A stretch of DNA of 64,000 bases from Sipunculus nudus. Lineage: Eukaryota > Annelida > Sipuncula > Golfingiida > Sipunculidae. The notes under the pieces were generated by a model. The model made no database searches. It was not told the origin of the DNA and was given only the letters and a program-made list of their open reading frames with translations. Both the position numbers and the translations under genes were made by a program. Positions 22,561 to 34,873 of this stretch are shown here, piece after piece (within the stretch, counting starts at the first letter, position 1; every line of letters begins with the position of its first letter). The stretch is from NCBI GenBank assembly GCA_026874595.1, contig CM049311.1, forward strand, positions 61,388,453-61,452,452. The letters run 5' to 3'.

Positions 22561-22703
22561 GTCGATTGAGCACATCCGAGAAAACAGCAGGTTACTCAAG
22601 TGTTGAACCGCAATTAAGAAACAAGGGTCATGTCATCAACTGAGTCAATTGAGCACATGCGAGAAAACAGCAGGTTACTCAAGTGTTGAACCGCAATTAA
22701 GAA
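22538..22703 (+). repeat. 83-bp tandem duplication
   Basis: ACAAGGGTCATGTCATCAAC at 22538 is repeated at 22621. The two 83-bp units differ at only a few positions (GTCGATTG/GTCAATTG, CATCC/CATGC), so the duplication is recent compared with the surrounding decayed sequence. Confidence 0.9.
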
Positions 22704-23334
22704 TTATTACTTCGACTAGACTTTGCATGTACCTTTCTTTATGCATGACAAACAAGAAGAGTAATAAGAATGGGAGCATGAGCGCACGCCAAGTTGCTTT
22801 ATTTTCATTTATTAACATATACAGATATTGACATATATGTTCTTTGGAGTAGTTATTTTTGTAGGTCACCAAGGTTTTAAATGCTTACGAATAGTCAGGT
22901 TCTTTTTTTTTATTTAAAAGGAATCAAATAAACATAAAATTAATCAGAATATACATTATATCGACAGGACAACTGTGTATTTCTGCAGTGACCTTTGTTA
23001 GATTGGCAACTGTTGGATGCAAATATAATAGTTGAATAAAACATTTTTCATTTAATATTTCATTGGGATATCACATTGAAGATCACACATCAATAGTAGC
23101 GCTGTTTAGGCCCTCTAACATTAGAGAGTCGACGACTAGCATACTAGTAGCTTTATGGTGCTTTTATTCAACGTGTAACGAAAATTTCGTTAAGCCACCT
23201 GACTATGATCTTGATTGCAATATTGAAATCTTGTGAAAACAAATTTGATAAATCCTTTATATGACTAATTTATTTATCACAACATGGGCGTCAATACAGG
23301 GGGATGGAGGGTATATATCCTCCCCACTTTTTAG

Positions 23335-23355
23335 CAAAAAAAAAAAGGGGGGGGG
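23335..23355. repeat. A/G homopolymer tract
   Basis: A run of A followed by a run of G (AAAAAAGGGGGGGGGATGGG); a matching C14 run lies at 23626-23639. Confidence 0.8.
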
Positions 23356-23417
23356 ATGGGCAATGTAATCATCCCCAATGAAATTTAGAGAATAATATTT
23401 ATATATTGGAAAGGAAA

Positions 23418-23545
23418 TACAGTGAACTCGCTTTAGTCGAATACCCCGCTTATGTTAAAGTACAGACTCGATATTCCGGACAACTCTAGTTAAATTATTA
23501 CCAAATAAAACCCGCTTGTTTCGAACCTCGGATGTGTCGAAGTTT
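23418..23545 (+). mobile_element. Fragment of a pogo/Tigger-like DNA transposon end
   Basis: TACAGTGAACTCGCTTTAGT, followed by repeated half-sites TCGAAT, TCCGGACAACTC and TCGAACCTCGG, resembles the terminal region of pogo/Tigger-type elements, which begin CAGTG and insert at TA. Only one end is seen and there is no transposase. Confidence 0.45.
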
Positions 23546-23744
23546 TCTATATGAAATATTAATAGGAAAATATTATATATCTAAATCTGTTTATGTGTTT
23601 GTTTATAAAATATTGTGATTTGTCACCCCCCCCCCCCCCGAAGGTAAATTAAGGCAAAACTACATCACAGTATACTTCATATGAATTGAACACACAAAAA
23701 TAATCTGTTCACCACTCTTCAACTTAGAATTATCAGTATTTTAC

Positions 23745-23837
23745 CTCCGGAATTATTGAAGAGGTCCTCTGTAAAGTGTCTGCTTCTACCTGGTACACGC
23801 CATGGACGAGCAAGATGAAAAGGATGTGTAGCCTCAT
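23745..23837 (-). CDS. First coding exon with signal peptide (31 codons)
   Basis: ATG at 23835-23837 opens a frame beginning MRLHILFILLVHGVYQVEA. This is a classic signal peptide: a short basic N-region, a hydrophobic core ILFILLV, then a polar region with a plausible cleavage after VEA. The frame ends in ...IIPE at a donor GAG/GTAAAA, phase 0. It is followed on the same strand, after a repeat-filled intron of about 10.4 kb, by the phase-0 exon at 13312, so I propose it supplies the signal peptide of that cysteine-rich ectodomain and probably of the receptor. An upstream TATA-like element supports it as a first exon. The frame is too short to appear in standard open-frame lists. Confidence 0.6.
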
Positions 23838-23902
23838 GTTGAGCTGCCGGGCTGTCTTGTTGGTATAACTCTGGTCATAATTATTTGTGGACTTGAGGAG
23901 AT

Positions 23903-23914
23903 CCTTTTAAAAGG
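23903..23914 (-). promoter_or_regulatory. TATA-like element upstream of the signal-peptide exon
   Basis: The palindrome CCTTTTAAAAGG lies about 66-80 nt upstream of the ATG on the minus strand, which would put transcription start near 23880. A CRE-like TGACGTTA (reading minus, 23921-23928) lies just upstream. Position fits; activity is inferred. Confidence 0.35.
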
Positions 23915-23929
23915 AGTCAGTAACGTCAC

Positions 23930-26900
23930 CTGATGTTCTAAATGACGAAGTTACATTAATTTTGGTATGGGGCGTGTTCTTGGGAAACGAAATCCGTCTT
24001 TATGAATTGAACATTTTAGCTTTCTTTTCAATTCTAACTTGTCAATACACTCCTGCGTGCTAACTTGACAACATTGATCAGACAATTCGACTGAGGAAAT
24101 CGTGGCTCGTCAATAAGTTTAGATATAAATGACGAATTAACGTCTGCATTGTTGATAAGTAAATGAAGAGGTCACGATCCAGAATTCTAAAGACTGTAAA
24201 AGAACAGAGATCCCATTGTGTGAGGTTCTGCATGCGCCGCACTTGCCTCACCCTAAGGAACTAGACAGTGATGACATTTTAATATATGTCCGTCTATATT
24301 TCCTTCTGTTTCTTTGTCGCTGCAAAAAATATATCACATGAATGTATGAATGGATTCCAGTAAAGGAAAATAAGACATGGGATACGGAAATGCTGCTTAT
24401 ATTTTGCAGTTTAGGAGATTTTAAGTCTGTCTCGATTAAGGGGTCGCCCGTTTGGGGGCCTGATAAGAGGAAATTTGTAACTATCTGCATGTGTTTAGTC
24501 CTACGAGTACATTGACACCCTTTCCGGGATCCTAATTCTAATTTAATTAACTTTCCTTTATTCCTGTGTAACCAATATCAATTGGTTCACAGGTGAGCAC
24601 TTTCACGAAGCTATAGTCCGATTCCCACTTGATGTCCACCTGTTTTTTGGAGAAAATTTTCTTAAAAGTTTATAATTTGAATTATTTTCTAGAAAACCAC
24701 ATATGGAGGTGACAACCTAATATGACAATTAAGAATTTTACAATAAACCCCCAGTTAATGTTTCACAACCATTTTGTCTATTCACAATGATCTGGTAGAC
24801 ATGATATGTCCCTGCATGAGTAACGGCAGCTTGCCACCCAAAACGTTGAATTATAATTAAATTAAGAATATGTTGGGTGGCAGTACAAGCTATTGGATTA
24901 GCATCAATTTTAGTACATGCAGATGTGCACGCCATTTCTAACAGTACTTTCCATTTTCATCTGCTTGTCGAACTGTCATTTTCCCGAAGTAAGACATAAA
25001 GTGACGTTTTTCTTTTGGGAAAAAATAATAGATATTATATTCACGGTTGACCTACATATATCCATGCAGCAGTAATAAATAACGAGGCTGGTTTTACTCG
25101 ATAAGTTTGTCTCTGCGTCTGTCATGATTGCTTGACAGCATTGTCTGAATCTATGAAAAAAGGAAGAAAGGAGGTAACTAAAATAATTAATTTTGTGTAA
25201 CAACATTTTTTTTCTTCATTATTTAGCAAATGCAACACAAACATATAAGCCTCTGATGTCAAATACCCACACAGCAAATATTGTGATCCGACCCTTAGAA
25301 TGGGTGTTCTAATATAACTTGCATCATGACTCACAGGCCCCTATCAGTTAATAAAGAAAGCCTGAGTGTGATGTTTTCATGGATACTGCATCAGTAGCCA
25401 TCTTTGTTTTAGCTGATTATATTTTTTAGAGTTTTTAAATGACATCATCCAGTCAGGAGCTGTCAAATGAGGCTGTTTTTGCATGTGACCAATCACCTTG
25501 ACCGCCATAAGTGGGTCTGATATGTTGTAAAATGTAGATTAATTTTTAATATTTTATGTTTCTTTAATAAGGAGTAAGGTAGGTATTTAATTACCTTTTT
25601 GAAACTTAGTTCCTTTCATCCTCTACAATAATTGTTTCCAATGAAATGTAACTAATACAAATATTCATAGTAAAAAACAGGTGGACATGACGGGATGAAA
25701 CGGACCCCTGAGGCAAATGAATGGCCACACAATGGGAAGAAAATAATTAGAATTAAAATTACATAATGCTGATTCCATTTACTTAAAAAACCGTGATGGA
25801 TTGTTCCTTTGGGTGTAACCTAAATCCCCCACAAGATTTCATCAAAATCTACTGATGTATTTTATTGTAAAATTGTCAACAGTAAAAACCAAGGGAAAAA
25901 TACAGGGGCGGATTCAGGATTAAGGAAAAGAGGGTCCAACTCAGGAAAACTAATGGCAAAACCTACAAGAAAGGTCCAAAGGTCCGAAAGGGGGGTGGGG
26001 GGGGGGGGGGGATCAAGGCCGTAAAAATTGGTCCGCAATCTTCAAACAAGGGACTCATGGGTCATGGCGGTCAGCTGTTATATATGATAAAAAATATGAT
26101 TTAAAAATGAGGCACATGCTTGTTTAGTGTGGAAATAAATATAAGCTGTATTATGAGTAGTGGGTGTTAAGGTTATGTATGATTTTGATAGTATCTTTGG
26201 AGACAGGGAAGAGGATTGATTTCATTTATTTTATTTACAAATGGAGTGCTATTGTCACACAGATTTTGACTTGGCCATATAACTTATAAGCAGAACATAT
26301 AATACAAGAGTTTAACTATTTATTAATAATAATTACAAATTGTTCCAAATATAATTTTTATTAAAAATGATAATAGAATCGTATCATTTTTTAAAATAAA
26401 ATACAACTGAAATGATTATTAAAATAATATCAAAGAATATATTCATGAATGCATTCATGAATACATTTTGAAAGTATTTGCACTGGTATTCATATACTTT
26501 CATTTTTACCTGAATTCCCATTCTTATGCAAGAAATTTTATAATGGAGTACATATTCATATTCGTATTCAAATACATTTGCTAAGTATTCGCACCATGTC
26601 TGGTATTTATTCAGTTTTCACCAAACAATGATGTTGAGAATCCAGAATATACACAATTCACATATTTAAATAATGATCATAAGTACCTGGTTTTATGGCT
26701 TTTATCTATATTAAAAAAATAAATGTAATATATTCATTTTGGACTAATTTCACATCAATGTACACACTAGACACAGCAGGAATCTAGATTAATATTATCA
26801 ACTGCATCTTTGTCTATCATTAATTTCCTTCATATGATCCCTAATGATTAGTAATGAATAATATGATTTATTTTTTTATCAATAAAACTGAACTGAAAAA

Positions 26901-27100
26901 TACCATAGGTGACTGCATGGTGTATTTGGAATATGTGACATTCTATCAATCGATACAAGATTCTTATATCATCAGTAACTGGAAGTTAATGTCCTGTTAT
27001 TATCAACTAACAAATTCCTTTTCTATTTTTCTTTAATTTGTTATTAAAAACCAATAAAAATTTATTAATTTATTGTTATTGTTATGTTGTTAGTTAAAAC
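23930..27100. other. Intergenic-looking AT-rich DNA
   Basis: No frame resembles a known protein. A G-rich tract lies at 25990-26011. The part from 26080 to 27100 is very AT-rich. I see no RNA gene or coding exon I can support. Confidence 0.5.
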
Positions 27101-27109
27101 TACTAGATG

Positions 27110-28375
27110 AATTGGGTTGGACACCTGGATCTACTGTGGCTGGCCATAAGCTGCCTGACTGCCCCAGTGTATGCCTCGCGGCAAGCGTGCATAATTTGAT
27201 GAAAGGTCAACAAGGTCAACATACAGGTGACTCAAGAGGGGCTGGGGAGAGCTAAGGTCTGACAATGTCTCATAAAAACATTAATAAAAGCTACAATTTT
27301 TGGCCAATTTCTTTCAGCTTTCTAAACAAAAAAGGTGAAATCCTTATTTGTGCATGATATGAAAATTTTATCAACAGTGCTCACAGAAAACAAACGTGCC
27401 ATGGTCAAAGTTTGGCAAAATTTAAGGTACTAATTTTATATTTATACTAATAACTTAAAAATTTGAAAAATTCAGAACAAATTTTGGGTATTCAATTGAA
27501 TCTTGATAAAATAATGTTACATCCCTGACAAAAAACCTCAAGCTTCAGCAATCCTCTTGTTAAGGGAGTAAATATATTTCTTGATTTTTTTACAAAGTGC
27601 ATTATGTTTGGGCCCATAACTTAAAACAATTACGCAATATTGACATAATTTCTGGCATGTGCATAATGAATGTATAGAAAAATATGTATATTATATATGA
27701 TTAAAGTCAGATCGGTGGTTTCGATATTAGGCAGTCTTGAAGTGTAACAATGGGTTTTTAATGGAAAAATGAAGTTTTTCATTAATATCTCGAAGGTATT
27801 AAGTCCTAGTGACCAAATTCTTGGCATGGTAGGGGATTTTGGAGACATCTAATTGTATGCCAAATTTTAGGAACTGAGAGCGGAAGCTGGGGAGCTGAGC
27901 TCTAGCAAGCTGCATAACCCTAGCTTTACGTAAACAATATGTTACATGATGCTTGAAAACTTGAATAAAATCTAGAGTTTTTGATCAACTGGTTTCAGAT
28001 TTTTGGTGTTAACAAACAAAATGCTAACAGAAAGATGCTGTGAAAATTAAATCCACAGTACTTACAGGAAAAAAACGTGCCATGGTCAAAGTTGGGCAAA
28101 ATTTAAGGTACCAATATTTTATTTTTGTTAATATTTAAAAAAATTCAAAAGATTTTGATCTAATTTTGGGTATACAATTTAATTTTGATTAATTTAAGTA
28201 GGAGATCTTTGGGACATCTAACATCATGCCGAATTTTGGATTCCTAGGTCTTACGGTTTCAAAACGTGCCATATCGACGGACGGACGGACGGACTGACGG
28301 ACAGACGGACAGACGACGGACAATAGACAACGACTATAGCTCAGATGACTTATAGTCAGCTGAGCTAAAAATGAT
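27110..28375 (-). mobile_element. AGCTCAGCTGACT family, reversed partial copy
   Basis: Read on the minus strand from 28375, it begins with TTTAGCTCAGCTGACTATAA, GTCATCTGAGCTATAGTCG and a GTCCGTCC run (28276-28320), then continues with sequence homologous to the copy at 51475 onward. Examples are CCTACCATGCCAAGAATTTG and AAGACTGCCTAATATCGAAA, matching 51672-51780. The 3' palindromic end is absent, so the copy is truncated near 27110. Confidence 0.75.
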
Positions 28376-28473
28376 TGTAGCGGCTTAAAAGCGGTCAAAA
28401 TATTTAATGTACATCCGCCCAATTCAAAAGACCGAGAAAGAAAGAATATAATATGATTTGCAAACGCACCTTG

Positions 28474-28475
<2 letters not shown>

Positions 28476-28513
<38 letters not shown>
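28476..28513. repeat. (AT)19 microsatellite
   Basis: Pure AT dinucleotide run, length read directly. Confidence 0.95.
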
Positions 28514-28519
<6 letters not shown>

Positions 28520-28994
28520 GTCCACCTTATAATGATATAATAACGATATATTCAATATAATATATTCACTATACTGTGTTTTGTGCCTAGGTTTCAGAAA
28601 AAGTATTATATATCATAATTATGTTTAATATATAAATCGTTGTATGTCTTGCCAACAGAGCACTTTTTTATTTATAAACAGGCAACCGATAACTATAAGC
28701 AGCGTAGGGTGATATCAAAGTAAAGCTGTCACCACATAAATTAAAAAAAAAGAAAAGAAAGATTTTGAACGTTTTTAACTAACATTTTTAGGAAGAAGGG
28801 ACCTGAAAAGAGGTAGTTTCCATAAATCCTGAATTTAAAGTATAAGGATATGTTCGAAAATGGATATTTTTTGGGGCAGTGTCTTATATTCTAATTTGAC
28901 CAGATTCAGAACAAGATTTATGACATAAGGCAGAGTTATTTGGACGTGATATATAAAAATAATAATGCAGTAGTCGGGGTCCACAATACAATAA

Positions 28995-29710
28995 CTAAAA
29001 AACGGGCAGTCGACAAGCGACTACAGGTATCCGCCAAATCACAGAAGCATGGATCAAGTAAGGCATTGAATTTTCTCGACATGACATGACTCCAAATGTG
29101 TGGCATCAGAGATGCCAGTCAAACTCCTCATATATGTGTAATTTTCACCAAAACAGGTCTGTAGATGAACACGAGATGTATTGATTCCAAGTGACCCAAG
29201 TAGTCTTGTATACAAGTTAAACCATTTCAAGGTCTACAGACATGCACATTTCCAGTTGAATACATCAAACCAAACTGAGAAAAAGGCAATATTTTCTACG
29301 AAAATATGGTCGTTGTTTGATCTACGCTATGCGAAAAAGATTCTAGGTGGCGCGACCAGGCTTGTGTAAAAGATGGAGGTATCAAACATCTGTGAATATG
29401 AAATTTCAGGGCGATACATTTAACCAGTCCAGAGATAAATGCATGAACGTATTCTACAAATACGTGATTGCAGGTGTTGCCACCTATCTCTGATTGAGAA
29501 ATCTACCCAAGACGGACGAACATGCAATCTTTTAAGCCGAGACACCAAGACACTACTGAGGAAAAGTTCATCAATGTATTCCAGATAAACGGAACAAACA
29601 GGTCTGGTCTACACCAACGATATATCCAAGACCGATATACGTACAAAATTTCAGGCTCATACATGCATCCACTCTTGAGATATGAACGATTTTCACCCAA
29701 AGCAAACTGA
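28995..29710 (-). mobile_element. Helitron-like element, second copy (3' end recognisable)
   Basis: On the minus strand, GGCGGATACCTGTAGTCGCT followed by TGTCGACTGCCCG and ending TTTTTTAG/T matches the 3' terminus of the element inserted in LINE B at 45447-45486. The hairpin is kept with one wobble pair. The body (29040-29710) has diverged minisatellite-like phrases (GGTGTTGCCACCTATCT, GGTGGCGCGACC). The 5' end is uncertain, so the right boundary is approximate. Confidence 0.45.
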
Positions 29711-29719
29711 CGGATCAGG

Positions 29720-31160
29720 GAAGAGAAACTATCAGTTAAAATACAAATTGTATTTCAAATGTCAGCTGAGAAGACATCGGAGAACTTGGGTAGTTACGGA
29801 TGTAATGTGTCCTATTGATTATTTGCATTAAACAATCAAGTATACGCTCTTCACGTAGCGGTTACACAACAGTCGTACCCGATCTCCTTGTTTTAAACTC
29901 TCCTTTGTAAAGCACGGTTACATTTTAAAATTCGAGTGGGATGCACAATGCAATACCACGCTATCATTCTTCTGATTACAATTCTTTGTTCTGTGTCCAC
30001 CCTGATGGTGTGACCTAGAGACCCTTGCTATGCCAAGCAGCGGTTAAAACTAAAAGAGACCTGTGTATAAGCGCTGCGTGAGGAGCCTTACTATATAAAG
30101 AAACGGTATATATTAGTGTGTAGCCATACGAATTAGATTTCCATCTATTACAGGCCCAGCAGATGCTTTAGAGAACAATGTAGCTGTTGGATGTACATAC
30201 CATTCCATGTCACAGCGTTTTACACCTTATAAAATGAACACACGCGACATTCCATACAGCAAGTCACTGGGAAAAAGTTCAAGAATGACAACCTCACTTA
30301 ACATTCATATGATAAATAGTAAATTTATACAGATGATTGTGTTTAAAAGATGACTCCCATTGTGCAATGACCATTTAAGTGGTCTAATATATTGTGTTCC
30401 CCACAATCCTGACAGTCTTGAAGTAAAGACTTATATAACAGATCTAATGGAAATGCGCTATTTTAGGTCTTTTCACATGATATTTAAGAATACCGAACAT
30501 TCGATGATTTAATTACTGGTCTTTCTAATTTTTAGACCTTTAAGGGACATAATCAGGAGCAATATTTTGCCTATTCTTTCACACGATCAGTTCAGTTTTG
30601 CTTTATACAAAAGTTTCCCAGCAGAACCATCCCAGCTCACAGTCTCATTTCCTCGCATACGGCTGTTTAACTCTTGTTATGGCTCTGCGTGTTGGTAAAC
30701 ATTGTCTACGTGTGCCTGTTAACCATAGAAAGGCCACGGACCCGGAGGTCCGATTAGGAGGGGCAATACGCGCTGTTTCAGCAAGCGGGAACATGTATTA
30801 TATTTTTTTGTTTAGCCAAATTAGACAGGGAATCTCCTGGTTGACACGGGTCAACGCACTGTGTTTATGTTGACACCTGCGATCGCGCCCGGTCCACTGT
30901 TTTTAACATTCGTTTACAGGAGTAAGCAAAAGGTGTCAAGGCAATATTTTGGCAGGTACAGATTTATTTTAAAGGAAAGAAGCTATTTTTCATTTTAACT
31001 CGATATGGTTTATAGGTGATTGGGCACTTTTAAACTTGTGACAGGCATTAAATTTACTCTCATAATATAAATTGAAAGTGTCTTACAGCAATGTTAGTGT
31101 AACATAAAAAGCGGCCATTGATGACGCCCACTTGCATTTTGTAGGGTACGAGCTTACTTA
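29720..31160. other. No firmly recognised gene
   Basis: Short frames only; the longest is 30598-30873 (91 codons, plus strand), without a recognisable motif. One small signal-peptide-like frame is listed separately. Confidence 0.4.
29948..30013 (+). CDS. Possible signal-peptide mini-frame or first exon
   Basis: ATG at 29948 opens 21 codons with the hydrophobic run AIILLITILCSVSTLM before a TGA. A weak donor, CTGATG/GTGTGA, lies at 30008. The composition is typical of a signal peptide, but there is no supporting downstream exon or promoter, so this may be chance. Confidence 0.18.
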   Translation: MQYHAIILLITILCSVSTLMV

Positions 31161-31163
31161 AAC

Positions 31164-31503
31164 TAAGGCCAAAATAAAAAAAAAGGTATGGTTCTCAGGC
31201 ACTTTTTCAGAAATCAATGCGGGCGGGCGCTTTTTTTATTTTAAATTTTTTGGTATGTTTCGCTAAAAATGTCAAATGATAAGAGAAAAGCATGAAAATA
31301 ACAGTTTTATTTTGCTAAATAAGTAAAAGCACTACAAAATCAAGGAAATTGTATGGTTTTATCTTCTTGAAAGAAATGTCGGAGCGGCCGCAGCTCAAAA
31401 TTGGAAAGTTTTTATTGAAAAAAAAATTAAATTTTTGATGCGGGGGTTTAAAATTGATGCGGGCGGTGCCTGAGAACCATACCTTTAATTTTTTTTGGCC
31501 TAA
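31164..31503. mobile_element. MITE with near-perfect terminal inverted repeats
   Basis: Left end TAAGGCCAAAATAAAAAAAA and GGTATGGTTCTCAGGCAC; right end GTGCCTGAGAACCATACC and TTTTTTTTGGCCTAA. The inverted match covers about 40 nt apart from A-run length, and a second inner match (GCGGGCGG) follows. The element is about 340 bp with no coding capacity, flanked by AAAC and ACC, so the TSD is unclear. Confidence 0.85.
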
Positions 31504-33805
31504 ACCAATGACATTTTTATACGCCCTTTTATGACGGGACGTATTATGGTATGCTCACAGTCTGCTAACTTTTAGTTTCGCCGAGATAACTTTTCATAGT
31601 TTTCATGTATTTTCACGAAACTCACTTCAACTTTTCCCGCAAGAGTTCGTTTAAAGGCAAAATCTACGCATACTTAATATGGCCACTTTGTGGGGTCGAA
31701 ATGAAAACTTGATTGAAACTCATCAGAAATATTAATCAGTATAATATTTCGCCTAAGTTCAATTCCCAGCAAAATCCATGCCTTTTTCATGAGGTCAGAT
31801 GTCATCAGACCTTGCCGTGATGAAATCTTATGGATTTTCATTAAACCCACAATTAACATTTACCAAGTCTCTCACCCAAATTAAATGTAAGGCAAAACTC
31901 ACGCATATTTAATAAGGTCGCATATAGATCACATGCATGAGTTGCATATTATGCACATTTGCTCTCGTTTATACTGAGCAGATTTCAACATTAGATGGAG
32001 CACCTTAGATTACACAAATAATGAAAATGTGACTCATGACCTTTGTGTGTAAATGGCATCTATTGGGCAGCAGCAATCTTCGGAGCACGCCATGGAGGAT
32101 ATACCAGTCACAAGGCTACTCTGCAACATGACTACATACAGATATTTTCATTTTGTCCAAAAAACTTCTGAACCTCCGTAACCTAGTAGTAGATGAGAAA
32201 AAACTACAATCCTCTATTAAAAACATGATTTATGGCCATTTTAGGGTATAATTGGCCACCTTGGACCACATTTGAAAGTAAAATTATTGTTAAGCGCACC
32301 ATAAAGTACAGATATTATCATAAACAATTAATTGCATTTTGTCAGGGGTTGAGATCCATATTCCTTATTTTGACCCGTTATATCTTTCGACGGTGGTGTT
32401 GTAATGTCATCAGACAACAAGGCGGAGGAAAATCCATAATATACAAATATATGTAAGAAAACAACTATATTTAAGTTCTTGTCATAATTATTTGATCTTA
32501 TGGTAGACCCATACACTTCTTTTGCATATGTGCCTTATTGAGTAAAATTTGAGAGAATGAAATTGCAGTTGGCCTCCCTGGTGGAACGGACTGATTAAAT
32601 CCTACTGTAAGTTTGACGTAGTAAAAAAAAAGAAAACCGTTATTCCGCATTGCTTATACACGTCTCCTATCCACCACCCTGACAGGTTTATATCTCACAG
32701 TTTCCCGAAACCACAGGGGCTACCGTTTTGGTAACACACTAAAACCCGCATGTCCCAGGTCGCATGCCAAAATTATGTTTACATACCGCTAGTAACATAA
32801 ACATGATACAGCAAAGCCAACACACGTGTTGCTAGAATGTTTTAACAGCTTTTATTTTTTGTTTCGGGAAACGAGTGACATGAGGAAATTTCCTGCCACA
32901 TGTCAGGCATGATGCAATAGAACGTCAACATGTAATGCATACCCAATCAGGTCCAATATGCAGGCCAAAATGGCTAATTAAAGAATAACATATTTCGGGT
33001 GCATTTTATCTTGACCTATTTTACCCTGACATGGTTTTATCATACAAGTGTTCAGGGGGATACATGATCTTAGAAGGGGGGGGGGGGGGGGGGCAGCACC
33101 CTGGCGCCGATATAAGTGAATCGTGTGTGCTAGTAGACTTTATACATTACTCTATTTCCAATATTTTTAGGTAAAAAAAGTGGTTCTACCTCCCCTTTCC
33201 CCTCCTCCGCCCATTCTAAATACGCCCCCTGGAATCGACGTGTGCTTACGGTTGGAACTTCACCGGGGCTTTCCAACAGTGTCATCCAATTGAATAGAAA
33301 ATACAACGAAGCTTATATTTGTTGGATTATACAGCATGGATCCCCCAATTAGTACTGAGCTTTTGTGCAATGCGGCATTTGAGGAAACAAAATTAAAAAA
33401 AAATAATCAAGGGCCACGTTTACCAGAGAGCATTTTTTTTACAGCACTTGGTCACCAGCCGAGGGGAATGAGTCACGATTGTACCGTAAATGCTTGGTGC
33501 AGGTCAAGAGGTCAACATGTTAATTCCAGGGCGATAGAAAATCAGGTCTGGAAACTATTGATATTTTTTATTTCAATGACTTTTAAAATAATATTAATTT
33601 ACAAATCAAATATCCAGTAATACATCTATACATATCTTGTTCACAATCAAGCCTTATCAAATTTCCTAACTATAGGTAGTCATAGAAACTGCCTATGCTA
33701 TTTTTCTTTCTATCTTGCTATTATAAATTTTCTCAGTTTTTAACAAATCCACTTTGATTGACATGCCTTCAAGATAAAAAGACATTACTTATTCAGCCCA
33801 CACAC
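31504..33805. other. No recognised gene
   Basis: Only short frames. A G18 run lies at 33076-33093. TATA-like and repeat fragments occur, but nothing can be called. Confidence 0.5.
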
Positions 33806-33808
33806 ATG

Positions 33809-34873
33809 TACAGCGAAAGCCCTCGATTTGTCCGCTATAGCAGGGTGTCCGCCCCAGAGGGGTTCGGGCCAAGCGGTCCTGATTTGGCCAGATGTCTGAT
33901 TTCTAGACGAAGAAAATAAATATCCCTGAAAAAAACGGCATTTATTTTTCTATGTATGAAGCTTTTACATTAATTATTGATTGGGTCATTGAATTTGACC
34001 TGATTATTTGATGGAGAATATACATCCCAAAACTGCCCTGAGAGTGGCAGGACTTACAATTACATAGTCTTTTCATAATTTCTTAAACTCGGTCATGTTA
34101 ACATTCTTCGTGATGGCAAATTTAATAAGAACGAATAATTTAAAGGTGTATTCTACGTCACTTGTGATTGACCCGTGTGATTGTGCATGAGACGTATGTT
34201 ATACCATCGATGACTGGATCATATCAGGGCATTGAGTCACGTTATCATCCGTACTGTAAAAACTTCATTTCAAAAGAGTTGACGCTCGAACAACTCAGAG
34301 AAATTACCAGTTTATCATTTTGAGCAATGAATGACCATATCATCCACCAGATAGGTGCCTAATAAACGTCTTTGATCTGAAGCCTAACCGAGTGTGTAAC
34401 ACCTGACAAATACATTATCATCCTCGGTCCCGGGGCAAAGGAAGAATAAAATGGCCCGAAATCAGGATGACCATTTCACTTCAATAAAATCTCGGCATAA
34501 TGGGGAAATCCGAAAGGACCATTACGTTTTGTTAACAAATTACAAGTTAACTTCGAGGTAAATGGAGTGCAAATGCCTTTTTTGTAACAATAGCTATTAG
34601 AAGCAGAACATCAGCTAGATCTAGTCTTGCAGAACATTATCGCAGGTGCAACGTATTTGTACTGTCGCCGGTCAAGGCGGCCGTTTGTGATTTCATTAGC
34701 GGGGTGATTTTACATGTTGGGAGGACGAAATTTGTCCGTTGTCCTGGATGGCTGGGTGTCCACCCTGGTTGTGTTCTGAAAGTAGTAAGTAAAAACGTTC
34801 CCGCGTAACGAAGACTATTCGTTACGCGGGGTGTCCGCCCATGAGTGGTGTCCGAAGCCCGGAGTAAAACCAT
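33809..34873. mobile_element. Probable non-autonomous pogo/Tigger-like element
   Basis: The left end, TACAGCGAAAGCCCTCGATT followed by TGTCCGC and GGGTGTCCGCCCC, faces an inverted right end that reads, on the minus strand, GGTTTTACTCCGGGCTTCGG, ACACC and GGGCGGACACCCCGCG. CAG starts after TA and subterminal GGACACC motifs are typical of pogo/Tigger ends. There is no transposase frame in the 1 kb between. Boundaries are approximate. Confidence 0.5.
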
